Assembly (NCBI RefSeq): GCF_002291145.1
Contig: NZ_NTGE01000186.1
Location: 1 to 64,000, forward strand
Length of the DNA stretch: 64,000 bases
Direction of reading: 5' to 3'
DNA from: Streptomyces sp. SA15
Lineage (GTDB): Bacteria > Actinomycetota > Actinomycetes > Streptomycetales > Streptomycetaceae
Shown here in pieces: positions 24,933 to 33,400 of the stretch. The position numbers were made by a program, and so were the translations under genes. The notes beneath the pieces were generated by a model that saw only the letters and a program-made list of their open reading frames with translations, had not been told where the DNA came from and made no database searches. Numbering within the stretch: position 1 is the first letter of the stretch; each line of letters opens with the position of its first letter.

Positions 24933-25958
24933 TCACGACCTTTCGAGGAGTCGGCGGCAGCCCTGCGCGATGCGGGCCTGGTCGGGCACGTAGGCCTTCT
25001 CCAGCACCGGGGAGAACGGCACCGGAGAGAAGGGAGCGCCGATGCGCAGGACCGGCGCGTCCAGGTAGTCGAAGGCCGCGTCCTGGATCTGGGCGGCGAT
25101 CTCCCCGCCGAGCCCGCCGAAGGTGACGGCCTCGTGCACCACGAGGACCCGGTTGGTGCGGCGCACGGAGGCGATCATGGTCTCGGTGTCCAGGGGCTGG
25201 ACGGTGCGGGGGTCGATCACCTCGATCTCGATGCCCTCCGCGGCGAGTTCCTCGGCCGCGGAGAGGGCTTCGCCCACCATGCGGCCCAGCGCGATGACGG
25301 TGACGTCGGAGCCCTGGCGCGCGGTGTGGGCCTGCCCGAGCGGGATGCCGTAGATCGGCTCGGGCACCTCGCTCTTGCTGCCCAGCAGGACCTTGTTGAG
25401 CATGACGACGACCGGGTTGTCGTCCCGGATCGCCGAGACGGTCAGGCCCTTGGCGGTGTACGCGTCGCACGGCATGACGACCTTGAGGCCGGGCACATGC
25501 GCGAGCCAGGCCTCCAGGCTCTGGCTGTGCTGGGCGGCGGCGCCCAGGCCCGCGCCGGAGGCGGTGGTGATGGTGAGCGGCACCGAGAGGGCGCCGCCGA
25601 ACATGTACTTCATCTTGGCGGCCTGGTTGACGATCTGGTCCAGACAGACGCCGATGAAGTCCATGAACATCAGGTCGACGACGGGTCGCAGACCCCGGGC
25701 CGCGGCGCCCACGCCGAGGCCGACCAGGGCGGCCTCGGAGATCGGCGTGTCGATCATCCGTCGGGGGCCGAACTCGTCGAGCAGGTTGTCGAACATGCGG
25801 AACACGCCGCCGTATCCGGCGACGTCCTCGCCGGCGACGAAGACGTTCTCGTCCTCCCGCATGGCCTGCGCGAGTCCTTCGTTGAACGCTTTGACGTAGG
25901 TCAGTTTCCGGGCCGTGGCGTCCGGGGCGGCGGCGGGTGCTTCGGTGATGGTGGTCAT
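24933..25958 (-). CDS. 2-oxoacid dehydrogenase E1 component, beta subunit
   Basis: A 341-residue transketolase-like subunit: FVAGEDVAGYGGVFR, FDNLLDEFGPRRMIDTPISE (catalytic-interface region), VVDLMFMDFIGVCLDQIVNQ and VLVVHEAVTFGGLGGEIAAQI in AcoB/PdhB order. ATG 25958 lies 5 bp after the E1-alpha stop. Acts with E1-alpha and the downstream E2; substrate (acetoin, pyruvate or a branched oxoacid) cannot be told by eye. Confidence 0.88.
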   Translation of the reverse strand: MTTITEAPAAAPDATARKLTYVKAFNEGLAQAMREDENVFVAGEDVAGYGGVFRMFDNLLDEFGPRRMIDTPISEAALVGLGVGAAARGLRPVVDLMFMDFIGVCLDQIVNQAAKMKYMFGGALSVPLTITTASGAGLGAAAQHSQSLEAWLAHVPGLKVVMPCDAYTAKGLTVSAIRDDNPVVVMLNKVLLGSKSEVPEPIYGIPLGQAHTARQGSDVTVIALGRMVGEALSAAEELAAEGIEIEVIDPRTVQPLDTETMIASVRRTNRVLVVHEAVTFGGLGGEIAAQIQDAAFDYLDAPVLRIGAPFSPVPFSPVLEKAYVPDQARIAQGCRRLLERS

Positions 25959-25963
25959 GGCGG

Positions 25964-27001
25964 TCACCCCGAGTAGACGTTGAGCAGCAGGTCGGCGGTG
26001 TCGGGCAGCGGGCTGGCCTCGGCGTACGCGATGGCCTCGGCGATCTCGTCCCGGGTGCGCTGCCAGGTGTCGTCCAGCTCCGCGCGGGTGGCGGTGCCGT
26101 CGGCGAGGGCGCGGGCCTCCAGCAGGTCGATCGGGTCGCGGGTCTTCCACTCGGCGACCTCCTCGTCCGAGCGGTAGGGGTGGCGCAGTCCCTTGACACC
26201 CTGGTGGTCGTAGAAGCGGTAGGTCTTGGCCTCGATCATCATCGGACCCTCGCCGGCCCGGGCGCGTGCGACGGCCTCGGCGGCGGCCTGGTGGACGGCG
26301 GCCGCGTCCATGCCGTCGACGATCACGCTGGGCATGCCGTAGGCCGCGGCCCGGTCGGCGACATCGGTGATCAGCATGTGCTTCGACTGGGGGGTGAACT
26401 CGGCGTAGCCGTTGTTCTCGCAGATGAACAGCACCGGCAGGCGCAGTATGGCGGCCATGTTGGCGCCCTCGTGGAAGGCGCCGATGTTGGTGGCGCCGTC
26501 ACCGAAGAAGGTGACGGCGACGCTGTCCTCGCCCTTGTACTGGGCGGCGAAGGCAGCTCCGACGGCGATCGGGACGCCGGCGCCCACGATGCCGTTGGCA
26601 CCGAGCATGCCGAGGCTGAGGTCGTTGATGTGCATGCTGCCGCCGCGTCCGAGGCAGGCTCCGGTGACCCGGCCGTACAGCTCGGCGTACATGTGCCGGA
26701 AGCTGACGCCCTTGGCCACGGCATGCCCGTGTCCGCGGTGGGTCGAGGTGATCTGGTCGTCGTCGCGCAGTGCCGCCATCACGCCCGCGGCCACGGCTTC
26801 CTGGCCGACGTACAGGTGCAGGAAGCCCGGAAGCTTGCCGGCCTCCATGAGCTTGCCCGCCTCGGTCTCGAACAGCCGGATGCGCACCATGCGCTCGTGC
26901 AGGTCCCTGACGACCTGCGCGGATGCCTGGTTCGCGGCCGGATCGGCCGACTTCTTCTGTGCTCTTGATGACCTGGATGTACTTGATGCCCTTTGAGCCA
27001 T
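25964..27001 (-). CDS. 2-oxoacid dehydrogenase E1 component, alpha subunit
   Basis: A 345-residue ThDP-binding subunit. ThDP motif GDGATNIGAFHEGANMAAI begins near residue 166 and ends with ICENNGYAEFTPQ. GKLPGFLHLYVGQEAVAAGV and STHRGHGHAVAKG are the substrate-channel motifs; the latter resembles acetoin dehydrogenases (AcoA). The ATG at 27001 follows AAGGGG by 8 nt; an upstream in-frame GTG (27034) is less convincing. First gene of a three-gene operon transcribed from the 27.0-27.1-kb promoter region. Confidence 0.87.
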   Translation of the reverse strand: MAQRASSTSRSSRAQKKSADPAANQASAQVVRDLHERMVRIRLFETEAGKLMEAGKLPGFLHLYVGQEAVAAGVMAALRDDDQITSTHRGHGHAVAKGVSFRHMYAELYGRVTGACLGRGGSMHINDLSLGMLGANGIVGAGVPIAVGAAFAAQYKGEDSVAVTFFGDGATNIGAFHEGANMAAILRLPVLFICENNGYAEFTPQSKHMLITDVADRAAAYGMPSVIVDGMDAAAVHQAAAEAVARARAGEGPMMIEAKTYRFYDHQGVKGLRHPYRSDEEVAEWKTRDPIDLLEARALADGTATRAELDDTWQRTRDEIAEAIAYAEASPLPDTADLLLNVYSG

Positions 27002-27061
27002 CGTCCGCCCCTTCGCCCGAGGGAGGTGTGCCACGCAATCGGACTTTGTTATGTCGGTCTA

Positions 27062-27090
27062 CAGTAAGTAGCAGTGGTGGCACCTTACTG
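27062..27090. promoter_or_regulatory. Inverted repeat CAGTAAG-15 bp-CTTACTG upstream of the E1-alpha gene
   Basis: Perfect 7-bp arms (27062-27068 and 27084-27090) in an unusually AT-rich 80-bp interval between the E1-alpha gene and the end of the VOC gene. It looks like an operator for a dimeric regulator such as one of the TetR proteins. Related CAGTAA-type sequences occur upstream of the 22.6-kb TetR gene and the 43.6-kb acyl-CoA dehydrogenase gene. Confidence 0.5.
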
Positions 27091-27107
27091 AACAGGCTCT
27101 CTAATTA

Positions 27108-27611
27108 CTACGCCTCTGTCCGATCCGGCTCCGGATCGCCGCCGCGCCCGTCGACCAGCTCCACCGCGTTGCCTTCCGGGTCCGCCCAGAAGCTGATCCG
27201 CCGCCCCCGTGCCCGGACGACGGCCGGATCCGACAGGGGCGTGGCGCCCGCGGCCGTCAGCGCCGCCACCACCGGGTCCAGATCGTCCAGGTGGAAGGTG
27301 AGGTACGACAGCCCCCGGCGCCCGGTCAGCGGCGCGGTCGACTCCGCCGGTGCCGGGGGCGCCTGAGGCAGGATCAGCTTGACGCGCCCGCCGGAGGGCA
27401 CCTGCAGCCAGACGACCAAGAGCTCGCCGCCCAGTCCGGCCGGGGCACCGATGGACTCCGGTATGCGCGAGCGATGCACCGCGGGGCAGCCGAGCACCTC
27501 GCGGTAGAAGTGCTCCATCAGCGCCAGATCACGTACGACCACTCCCGCCTCGAACGGCTCGGTCATGTGCGTCGGCATCCGGTGCGCCGGAGCCGCCGCG
27601 TCCTCGCTCAT
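27108..27611 (-). CDS. VOC-superfamily (glyoxalase/dioxygenase fold) protein
   Basis: A two-repeat beta-alpha-beta metalloenzyme fold: FEAGVVVRDLALMEHFYREVLGC, then LTFHLDDLDPVVAALTAAGA, RISFWADPEGNAVELVDG with the C-terminal metal Glu. Lactoylglutathione-lyase-like, epimerase or extradiol-type activity are all possible. Start uncertain: ATGs at 27644, 27629, 27611 and inside; none has a good ribosome site. I use 27611. It lies between E1-alpha and the divergent Rieske gene and may be the first gene of the E1 operon. Confidence 0.72.
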   Translation of the reverse strand: MSEDAAAPAHRMPTHMTEPFEAGVVVRDLALMEHFYREVLGCPAVHRSRIPESIGAPAGLGGELLVVWLQVPSGGRVKLILPQAPPAPAESTAPLTGRRGLSYLTFHLDDLDPVVAALTAAGATPLSDPAVVRARGRRISFWADPEGNAVELVDGRGGDPEPDRTEA

Positions 27612-27764
27612 CCAGCCACCACCACTCATCGAAGGTCCGGCCATCGCGCTCGCGTGACTGGAGTGGATTCACAGAAAGACCGGGGCCCGTCGAGCCTCCG
27701 GCCACCGGGGAAAGCGAGGTGGCGTGCGGGCCGCCGTGTGGCAACTTCACCACTTTCTATTGAC

Positions 27765-27790
27765 AGACAACACTAAGTGCTGTTGTCGTT
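27765..27790 (+). promoter_or_regulatory. Probable promoter/operator of the Rieske-SDR-PEP operon
   Basis: TTGACA (-35-like) is followed by ACAACA-8 bp-TGTTGT, an inverted repeat with CACTAAGTG at its centre. The site is 70-95 bp upstream of the Rieske oxygenase start and is the only AT-rich stretch there. A regulator bound here would cover the promoter. Confidence 0.45.
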
Positions 27791-27860
27791 TGCGTCACAG
27801 CCCAGCTGTCGCGTTAGAAGCCCTTCGCCGGCTCGCGGCTGGGAGGATTGTGAGGACAAC

Positions 27861-29126
27861 GTGGTCCAGATCAGTGCGCCGGAGGCTTCGGAGACAGACG
27901 CCCGGCGTCAGCCGCCCCCGGCCCCCGAGTACTCCTCGTGGATCAGCCAGGACCGTTCCACCGACGCCGCATCCGTGACGATGCGGCGAGAGGCCGCCGA
28001 ACTCGTCGAGCGCGTGATGACGCACTACCGCGACAACACGACGCACGAGGCGGACGGCCAGTGGACCGAGCCCGTCGCCCACTACCACGACGCCGACCGC
28101 TGGCGACGGGAGACGGACGCCGTCCACCGGAGCGTGCCGCTGCCGCTCGCCATGTCCGCGGAGCTTCCCGGGCCGAACACCTACAAGGCCCTGGACGTGC
28201 TGGGCGTGCCAGTGCTGATCACCCGGGACCGCCAGGGCGCCGTACACGCGATGATCAACGCCTGCCGGCACCGGGGCGCGAAGATCATGGAGCCCGGCTG
28301 CGGGGTGTCCAAGCGTCTCACCTGCCCGTATCACTCCTGGTCGTACGACCTCGCCGGGCAGCTGCGGGGCGTGTACGCCGAGAAGACCTTCGGTGACGTG
28401 CCCCGTGAGGGGCGCAGCCTGGTGCGGCTGCCGGCCGGGGAGCGCGCCGGGATCGTCTTCGTCTCACTGGACCCGGCGGCCGAGCACGACCTCGACGCCT
28501 GGCTGGGCGATCTGCAGCCGCTCCTCGAGGGGATGCGGCTGGGGGAGTGCCACCACTACTCCACCAAGGAGCTGACCAGTCCCAACTGGAAGGTCACCCT
28601 CGACGGATACCTGGAGACGTACCATTTCGCCTCGCTGCACCCGAAGACGGTGTTCGAGACGAACCTCTCCAACATGATGGCCCACGACACCTGGGGCCCT
28701 CACCAGCGCCTCGCACCGGCTCTGCGCCCCATCGCGCAGGCGGTCGAGCTGTCTCCGGACAAGCGCGATCCCGGCGACTGCGTCGGCCCGATCTACTGGC
28801 TGTTCCCCGGTCTGGCGATCGCCGGCGGCTGGCGCCAGAAGATCGCCGTCTCCCTGGTGCTTCCCCGGACGGCCACCGAGTCGGTGACCCAGCAGATCAT
28901 CCTGCTGCGGGAACCGGCGGTCACCGAGGAGGAACGCCAGGCCGCCGACCGGTTCGGCGAATGGTTTTACGAGGTGGTCCGTGACGAGGACTACGCGACC
29001 ACCTACGGCGTCCAGCAGGGCCTGCAGGCCCTCAGCGGCACCGACTTCGTCTTCGGGCGCAACGAGCCCGGACTACAGCACTTCCACCGCACCATTCACC
29101 AGCACCTGGAAAGAGCCGCCAGGTGA
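27861..29126 (+). CDS. Rieske non-heme iron oxygenase, alpha subunit
   Basis: A 421-residue aromatic-ring-hydroxylating or demethylating oxygenase. The Rieske [2Fe-2S] site is C135-R-H137 ... C155-P-Y-H158 (NACRHRGAKI and TCPYHSWSYD). The catalytic Fe site is DGYLETYHFASLHP with His255 and His260. No beta subunit is adjacent, so it is probably of the alpha-3 type (as in carnitine, phthalate or KshA-like enzymes). GTG 27861 is chosen (VVQISAPEAS), following GAGGAC; longer starts give arginine-rich non-homologous sequence. A PDR-type reductase at 46.0 kb or the 33.6-kb ferredoxin could donate electrons. Confidence 0.85.
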   Translation: MVQISAPEASETDARRQPPPAPEYSSWISQDRSTDAASVTMRREAAELVERVMTHYRDNTTHEADGQWTEPVAHYHDADRWRRETDAVHRSVPLPLAMSAELPGPNTYKALDVLGVPVLITRDRQGAVHAMINACRHRGAKIMEPGCGVSKRLTCPYHSWSYDLAGQLRGVYAEKTFGDVPREGRSLVRLPAGERAGIVFVSLDPAAEHDLDAWLGDLQPLLEGMRLGECHHYSTKELTSPNWKVTLDGYLETYHFASLHPKTVFETNLSNMMAHDTWGPHQRLAPALRPIAQAVELSPDKRDPGDCVGPIYWLFPGLAIAGGWRQKIAVSLVLPRTATESVTQQIILLREPAVTEEERQAADRFGEWFYEVVRDEDYATTYGVQQGLQALSGTDFVFGRNEPGLQHFHRTIHQHLERAAR

Positions 29127-29155
29127 CGAGCCGACACTATTCGCGGGAGAACACC

Positions 29156-29947
29156 ATGGTGGCTACGGGCAGCCTCGACGGACGAGTCGCAGTGATCACG
29201 GGCAGCACGCGCAGCATCGGCCGCGCCATCGCCGAGGCCTTCCTGGCCGACGGCGCCACGGTCGTGATCAGCGGCCGTTCGGAACTCAAGGGCAAGCAGG
29301 CCCTGGAGGAGATGGGCGCCGGTGACCGGGCCGCCTTCCACCCCTGCGACGCCAACAGCCAGGAGGACATCGAAGCCCTCGCGGACTTCGCCGCGGAGCG
29401 CTTCGGCCGACTCGACATCTGGGTCAACAACGTGGGCGGCACCTCGGGCTTCGCCCCCGTCCACGAGCTCAGCGACGAGGCCTGGCACAACGCCCTCAAC
29501 CTGAACCTCAACGCCTACTTCTACGGCACCCGCCGGGCCCTGCCGAAGATGCTGGCGGGCGGCTGGGGCCGCATCATCAACATCTCCTCCGTCGAGGGCA
29601 AGCAGGCCAACAAGCCCGCGATCAGCCACTACATCACCAACAAGCACGCCATCCACGGCCTGACCAAGGCGACCGCCTTCGAGTACGGCACCCAGGGCAT
29701 CACCTGCAACGCCATCTGTCCCGGCGCCGTCGACACCGACCTGATGCGGGCCGCGGGGCCGGCCGCGGCCGAGGCGGAGGGCATCTCGTACGAGGAGTGG
29801 CTGGGCCGCTTCGCGGAGCACGCCGCCACCAAGAAGATCACCACCGTGGAGCAGATCGCCGGCGTCGCCTCGCTGCTCGCGAGCGACGCGGGCGCGGGTA
29901 TCACGGGCACGCTGATCAGCGTCGACGGCGGCACGGCGCAGTGGTAG
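29156..29947 (+). CDS. Short-chain dehydrogenase/reductase
   Basis: A 263-residue SDR: ITGSTRSIGRAIAEAFLADG, VNNVGGTSGFAP, INISSVEGKQANKPAISHY with the catalytic Ser and YITNKHAIHGLTKA (YxxxK with Tyr-Ile-Thr-Asn-Lys). It follows the Rieske gene by 29 bp with GGGAGA ahead of the ATG. A likely role is oxidation of the hydroxylated or diol product of the Rieske enzyme. Confidence 0.86.
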   Translation: MVATGSLDGRVAVITGSTRSIGRAIAEAFLADGATVVISGRSELKGKQALEEMGAGDRAAFHPCDANSQEDIEALADFAAERFGRLDIWVNNVGGTSGFAPVHELSDEAWHNALNLNLNAYFYGTRRALPKMLAGGWGRIINISSVEGKQANKPAISHYITNKHAIHGLTKATAFEYGTQGITCNAICPGAVDTDLMRAAGPAAAEAEGISYEEWLGRFAEHAATKKITTVEQIAGVASLLASDAGAGITGTLISVDGGTAQW

Positions 29948-29979
29948 GCACCGGGACGGACGGCGGGAGGCCCTCGGTC

Positions 29980-31716
29980 ATGAAGAGCTGGATCACGGAC
30001 TGGCAGCGCAGTGAGCGGCTGCCGCACTACACCCGGGCCAACGCGGGCGAGACCCTTCCGGAGCCGGCGAGCCCGCTGGGCTGGACCCTGGTGTGGGGGC
30101 GCGGACTGCAGGGCTGGCGTCGCGGTTTCGTCGGGTTCGGCATCTACCGCGAGGAGGAGGTGGCAGGTCCGCGGCCGCCGTTCGTCGGCATGTTCGGCGG
30201 CTACTTCTACCTCAACCTGTCGCACATGCGGCTGTTCGGCATCCGTATGGGCCAGACCGCGGACCAGATCGACACGGCCTTCGTCGGCCAGCGCTCCGAC
30301 ACCCCGGTGTACGTGGCGCACCCCGAGGACCAGGACGCCGATCTGACGGCCAAGGCCGGCGGCACGCTCCAGCGGATGCTCGGCCAGACCTCCTTCCCGG
30401 AGGCCGACGCCGACCGGGAGCGACTGCGCCGGATCCGCCGCGAGCGGCCCGACCTGACGCGGCTGTCGGACGCCGAGCTGGTGGCGCACGCCCGCTCGCT
30501 CCTCGACGAGGTGGAGACGACCTTCCAGCGGCATGTCGAGTCCTCGCTGCCCGCGTCCGTCGGACCGGCGATCCTCGGCCCGCTGTGCGCGAGCGTGGAC
30601 CGTTCCGGCGACCTGCTCGACCTCATCGGCGGGCTGGGAGACGTCGACTCGGCCTCGCCGTCGACCGGGCTGTGGACGCTGTCCCGCCAGGTGGCGGCTT
30701 CCACCGAGCTGACCGCGCTGTTCGACCGGGGCACGGCCGCGGTGGAGGGGGCGCTCGACGGGGCGACCGGGGACGTGAAGGCGTTCCGCGACGCGTTCGA
30801 GGAGTTCCTGGCCGAGTCCGGCGACCGCGGCCCCAACGAGTGGGACATCCACGCGCTGTCCTGGGAGGCGGCGCCCGTCCAGGCGCTGGCCCTGGTCGAC
30901 CGGATCCGGCACAGCGCCGACGACGACTCCCCGGCCGCCCGCCACCGACGGCTGACCGAGCGGCGCGAGCAGACGGCGCGGGAAGTCCGGGCCGTACTGC
31001 CCGAGGACGCGCAGCCGATGTTCGACGCCGGTATGCACGCCGCCCAGGTGTGGATCCCGGCCCGCGAACGCACCAAGGCGAACTGCGTGACCGTCGTCAA
31101 CGAGATCCGGATGGCGGTACGAGAGCTGGGCCGGCGCGGGGTCGAGGCGGGGCGCTTCGCGAAGCCCGAGGACGTCATGATGCTCCTGGACACCGAGCTC
31201 GACGACTACGTCGCCGACCCGGAGCCCTACGGCCCTGTCATCGCGCAGCGGCTCGCGGAGTACGCCGGCCTGCACGAGCTGGAACCGCCGTTCTTCGTCG
31301 CCGAGGACGCGCAGACCGAGATCGACACCTGGCCGCGGCGCACCGAGGAACGCACCGAGGCCGCCGTCGAGGGCGACGTGCTCAGCGGCGTCGGCGGCAG
31401 CCACGGCACCTACACCGGCAGGGTGCGGGTGGTCACCGACCCGGCCTCCTGCGAGGCGCTGGAGCCGGGCGAGGTGCTGGTGGCGCCGATCACGGACGCG
31501 GCCTGGACCCCGCTGTTCCTCGTCGCCGGAGCCGCTGTCGTGGACGTGGGCGCGCTCAACAGCCACGCCGTCGTGGTCTGCCGCGAGCTCGGCATTCCGG
31601 CCGTCATCTCCGTCGAGGGCGGTACGCGGCGGCTGCGGGACGGAATGGTGATCACGATCGACGGCGACAAGGGAACGGTCACCGTGGACAGCGCCCCGGC
31701 GGCGCTCGTCATCTGA
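29980..31716 (+). CDS. PEP-utilising-enzyme swivel-domain protein without an ATP-grasp domain
   Basis: A 578-residue protein. The last 110 residues are a PEP-utiliser mobile (phosphohistidine) domain: SHGTYTGRVRVVTDPASCEAL, then DVGALNSHAVVVCRELGIPAV with swivel His529. The first 470 residues are helical (GFVGFGIYREEEVAGPRPPF, LSHMRLFGIRMGQTADQ) and contain no ATP-grasp or PEP-barrel motif. Phenylphosphate synthase and rifampin phosphotransferase use such domains to phosphorylate a small molecule, but they need an ATP-binding partner, which is not adjacent. The gene lies 32 bp after the SDR gene. A terminator follows. Confidence 0.8.
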   Translation: MKSWITDWQRSERLPHYTRANAGETLPEPASPLGWTLVWGRGLQGWRRGFVGFGIYREEEVAGPRPPFVGMFGGYFYLNLSHMRLFGIRMGQTADQIDTAFVGQRSDTPVYVAHPEDQDADLTAKAGGTLQRMLGQTSFPEADADRERLRRIRRERPDLTRLSDAELVAHARSLLDEVETTFQRHVESSLPASVGPAILGPLCASVDRSGDLLDLIGGLGDVDSASPSTGLWTLSRQVAASTELTALFDRGTAAVEGALDGATGDVKAFRDAFEEFLAESGDRGPNEWDIHALSWEAAPVQALALVDRIRHSADDDSPAARHRRLTERREQTAREVRAVLPEDAQPMFDAGMHAAQVWIPARERTKANCVTVVNEIRMAVRELGRRGVEAGRFAKPEDVMMLLDTELDDYVADPEPYGPVIAQRLAEYAGLHELEPPFFVAEDAQTEIDTWPRRTEERTEAAVEGDVLSGVGGSHGTYTGRVRVVTDPASCEALEPGEVLVAPITDAAWTPLFLVAGAAVVDVGALNSHAVVVCRELGIPAVISVEGGTRRLRDGMVITIDGDKGTVTVDSAPAALVI

Positions 31717-31721
31717 AACCG

Positions 31722-31766
31722 CCGCGGGCCCGTCGTTCCTGGCTGACAGGGGCGACGGGCCCGCGG
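31722..31766. terminator. Hairpin terminator of the Rieske-SDR-PEP operon
   Basis: 14-bp perfect arms (31722-31735 and 31753-31766) with a 17-nt loop, 5 bp after the PEP-utiliser stop codon. It separates that operon from the small monooxygenase gene, 24 bp downstream of the hairpin. Confidence 0.75.
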
Positions 31767-31790
31767 GCTTGACCCGAGGAGAGGACCACC

Positions 31791-32105
31791 GTGTCAGAGG
31801 AAGTCATCGTCGCCGGCTGGATGGACTACGAGCCGGGCGACCGCGACAAGATGCTGGGGCATCTGGTCGAACTGGGGCACCGGACCCTCGAAGAGGAGCC
31901 GGGCTGTCTGGACTACGCCATGACCGCGGACCCGAGCGACGAACGACGGATCCGCGTGTACGAGCGGTGGGCCTCCCAGCGGGCCCTCGACGACCACTTC
32001 ACCACCGCGCACATCAAGGACTTCCGTGCGGCCGTGGCCGGGCTGACCCGGGTGGGGGTCTCCTTGCAGTCCCACATCGTGGCCGAGTCACGCCCCATGC
32101 GCTGA
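31791..32105 (+). CDS. Antibiotic-biosynthesis-monooxygenase-fold protein (putative quinol monooxygenase)
   Basis: A 104-residue ABM dimeric ferredoxin-like fold, VIVAGWMDYEPGDRDKMLGH and RIRVYERWASQRALDDHFTTAHIKDF, the latter typical of YgiN-like quinol monooxygenases. GTG 31791 follows GAGGAGAGGACCACC. It is transcribed on the plus strand and ends 21 bp before the left end of the MITE-like element. Confidence 0.82.
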   Translation: MSEEVIVAGWMDYEPGDRDKMLGHLVELGHRTLEEEPGCLDYAMTADPSDERRIRVYERWASQRALDDHFTTAHIKDFRAAVAGLTRVGVSLQSHIVAESRPMR

Positions 32106-32126
32106 CGGCGAAGCCTCCGCGGTTTA

Positions 32127-32364
32127 GAGCCTGTGTCACATCTCCGGCCGGGCGCGCGGCGTCTGGCACGCACTCCCCCACTGCCTTAAAGGCGTGGGGG
32201 AACCCCCAGCCGCGTTGCCGAACCGCCCACGTGGCTCCTCCCCCACGCTCGAACCGGCTTCGCCGACTCGCGCGGGGGCACCCCCATCGAGGGCGCTCCG
32301 GCGCCTTGCGATCGCACGCACCAGACGCCGCGCGCTGATCCGACCGGAGATGTGACACAGGCTC
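32127..32364. mobile_element. MITE-like element, 238 bp, with 21-bp perfect terminal inverted repeats
   Basis: Perfect 21-bp arms (32127-32147 and 32344-32364), a second 15-bp inverted repeat inside (32152-32166 and 32321-32335), and a TTA flanking both ends as a probable 3-bp target duplication (32124-32126, 32365-32367). The interior holds hairpins such as CCCCCAC/GTGGGGG but no gene. A TTA/TNA duplication is known from IS5-type insertions, so a non-autonomous IS5-like relative is plausible. The right-hand TTA forms the TAA stop of the oxidoreductase gene on the other strand. Confidence 0.82.
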
Positions 32365-33396
32365 TTACGCGGAATCGCCCAGCCGGACCAGCATCTTGCC
32401 GACGTTGCCGCCCGCCAGCAGGGACAGCAGCGCCCCCGCGGCGTTCTCCAGACCGTCCACGACGGTCTCACGGGCGGTGATCCGGCCCGAACCGAGCCAG
32501 CTCGCGACCCGCTGCTCGAACTCCGGCCGCAGGTCGTCGTGGTCGCGGACGATGAAGCCGCTCAGGGTCAGCCGCTTGAGGACCGCCTGAATCAGCTGGT
32601 TGATGTCGGCGGACCGCCGGTCCCCGCCGAACTGCGACATCATGCCGCACAGGGCGACCCGGCCGCCGGTCCGCAACGCGTGCAGGGCGGCGGCGAGTTG
32701 CTCCCCGCCCACGTTGTCGAAGTAGACATCGATGCCGTCGGGCGCCATCCGGGCCAGCGCCTCGCGCACCGGCTCGGTGCGGTAGTCCGCCGCGGCGTCG
32801 TAGCCGAACTCCTTCACCAGCAGGGCGCACTTGTCCGGCCCTCCGGCGGTCCCGACGACCCGCTCCGCGCCCAGCAGCCGGGCGAACTGGCCGGCGGCGC
32901 TGCCCACGGCCCCGGCCGCCGCCGACACGAAGACGGTGTCGCCGGGGCGCAGCGCGGCGATCCGGGCCAGCCCGACATACGCGGTGAAGCCGGTCTGCCC
33001 GAGCAACCCCAACCAGGTGGGGAGCGGGGCGAGTTGGGGGTCGATGCGGCCGGCGCCGTCGGTGTCCGCGGCGTCCAGCACGGCCCACTCCCGCCAGCCC
33101 AGCTGGTGACGTACATACGCCCCCGCCGGCACGGACGAACAGCGGCTCTCCTCCACGACGCCCAGCGCCCGGCCGTCGAGCGGCGATCCGGGCGTGAAGT
33201 TGTGCGTGTAGTGCTTCTCGGTGCTCTCCAGCCGCCCGCGCATGGACGGGTCGACGCTCATGTAGAGGTTGCGGACGAGCAGTTGCCCCTCACCGAGGGA
33301 CGGCAGCGGGCGTTCCTCGACGGCGAAGTCACCGCGGACCGGTTCTCCGTCGGGCCGGCGCACCAGACAGACCACCCGGGTCGTACGGAGTGTCAC
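32365..33396 (-). CDS. NADP-dependent medium-chain reductase (alkenal/prostaglandin-reductase-like)
   Basis: A 343-residue MDR enzyme without catalytic zinc: RNLYMSVDPSMRGRL, VFVSAAAGAVGSAAGQFARLLGA (AxxGxxG cofactor site), YFDNVGGEQLAAALHALRTG, GFIVRDHDDLRPEFEQ and ending AGGNVGKMLVRLG. It reduces 2-enals or enones in known relatives. GTG 33396 follows GGAGGAGT. It overlaps nothing but lies 4 bp after the 71-aa gene and belongs to the leftward Rieske-ferredoxin operon. Its TAA stop is part of the MITE target site. Confidence 0.84.
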   Translation of the reverse strand: MTLRTTRVVCLVRRPDGEPVRGDFAVEERPLPSLGEGQLLVRNLYMSVDPSMRGRLESTEKHYTHNFTPGSPLDGRALGVVEESRCSSVPAGAYVRHQLGWREWAVLDAADTDGAGRIDPQLAPLPTWLGLLGQTGFTAYVGLARIAALRPGDTVFVSAAAGAVGSAAGQFARLLGAERVVGTAGGPDKCALLVKEFGYDAAADYRTEPVREALARMAPDGIDVYFDNVGGEQLAAALHALRTGGRVALCGMMSQFGGDRRSADINQLIQAVLKRLTLSGFIVRDHDDLRPEFEQRVASWLGSGRITARETVVDGLENAAGALLSLLAGGNVGKMLVRLGDSA

Positions 33397-33400
33397 GGGG

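Noticed and set aside
23216..25126. Long plus-strand frame across the E2 and E1-beta genes
   Set aside because: No domain signature and antisense to genes with perfect lipoyl and catalytic motifs.
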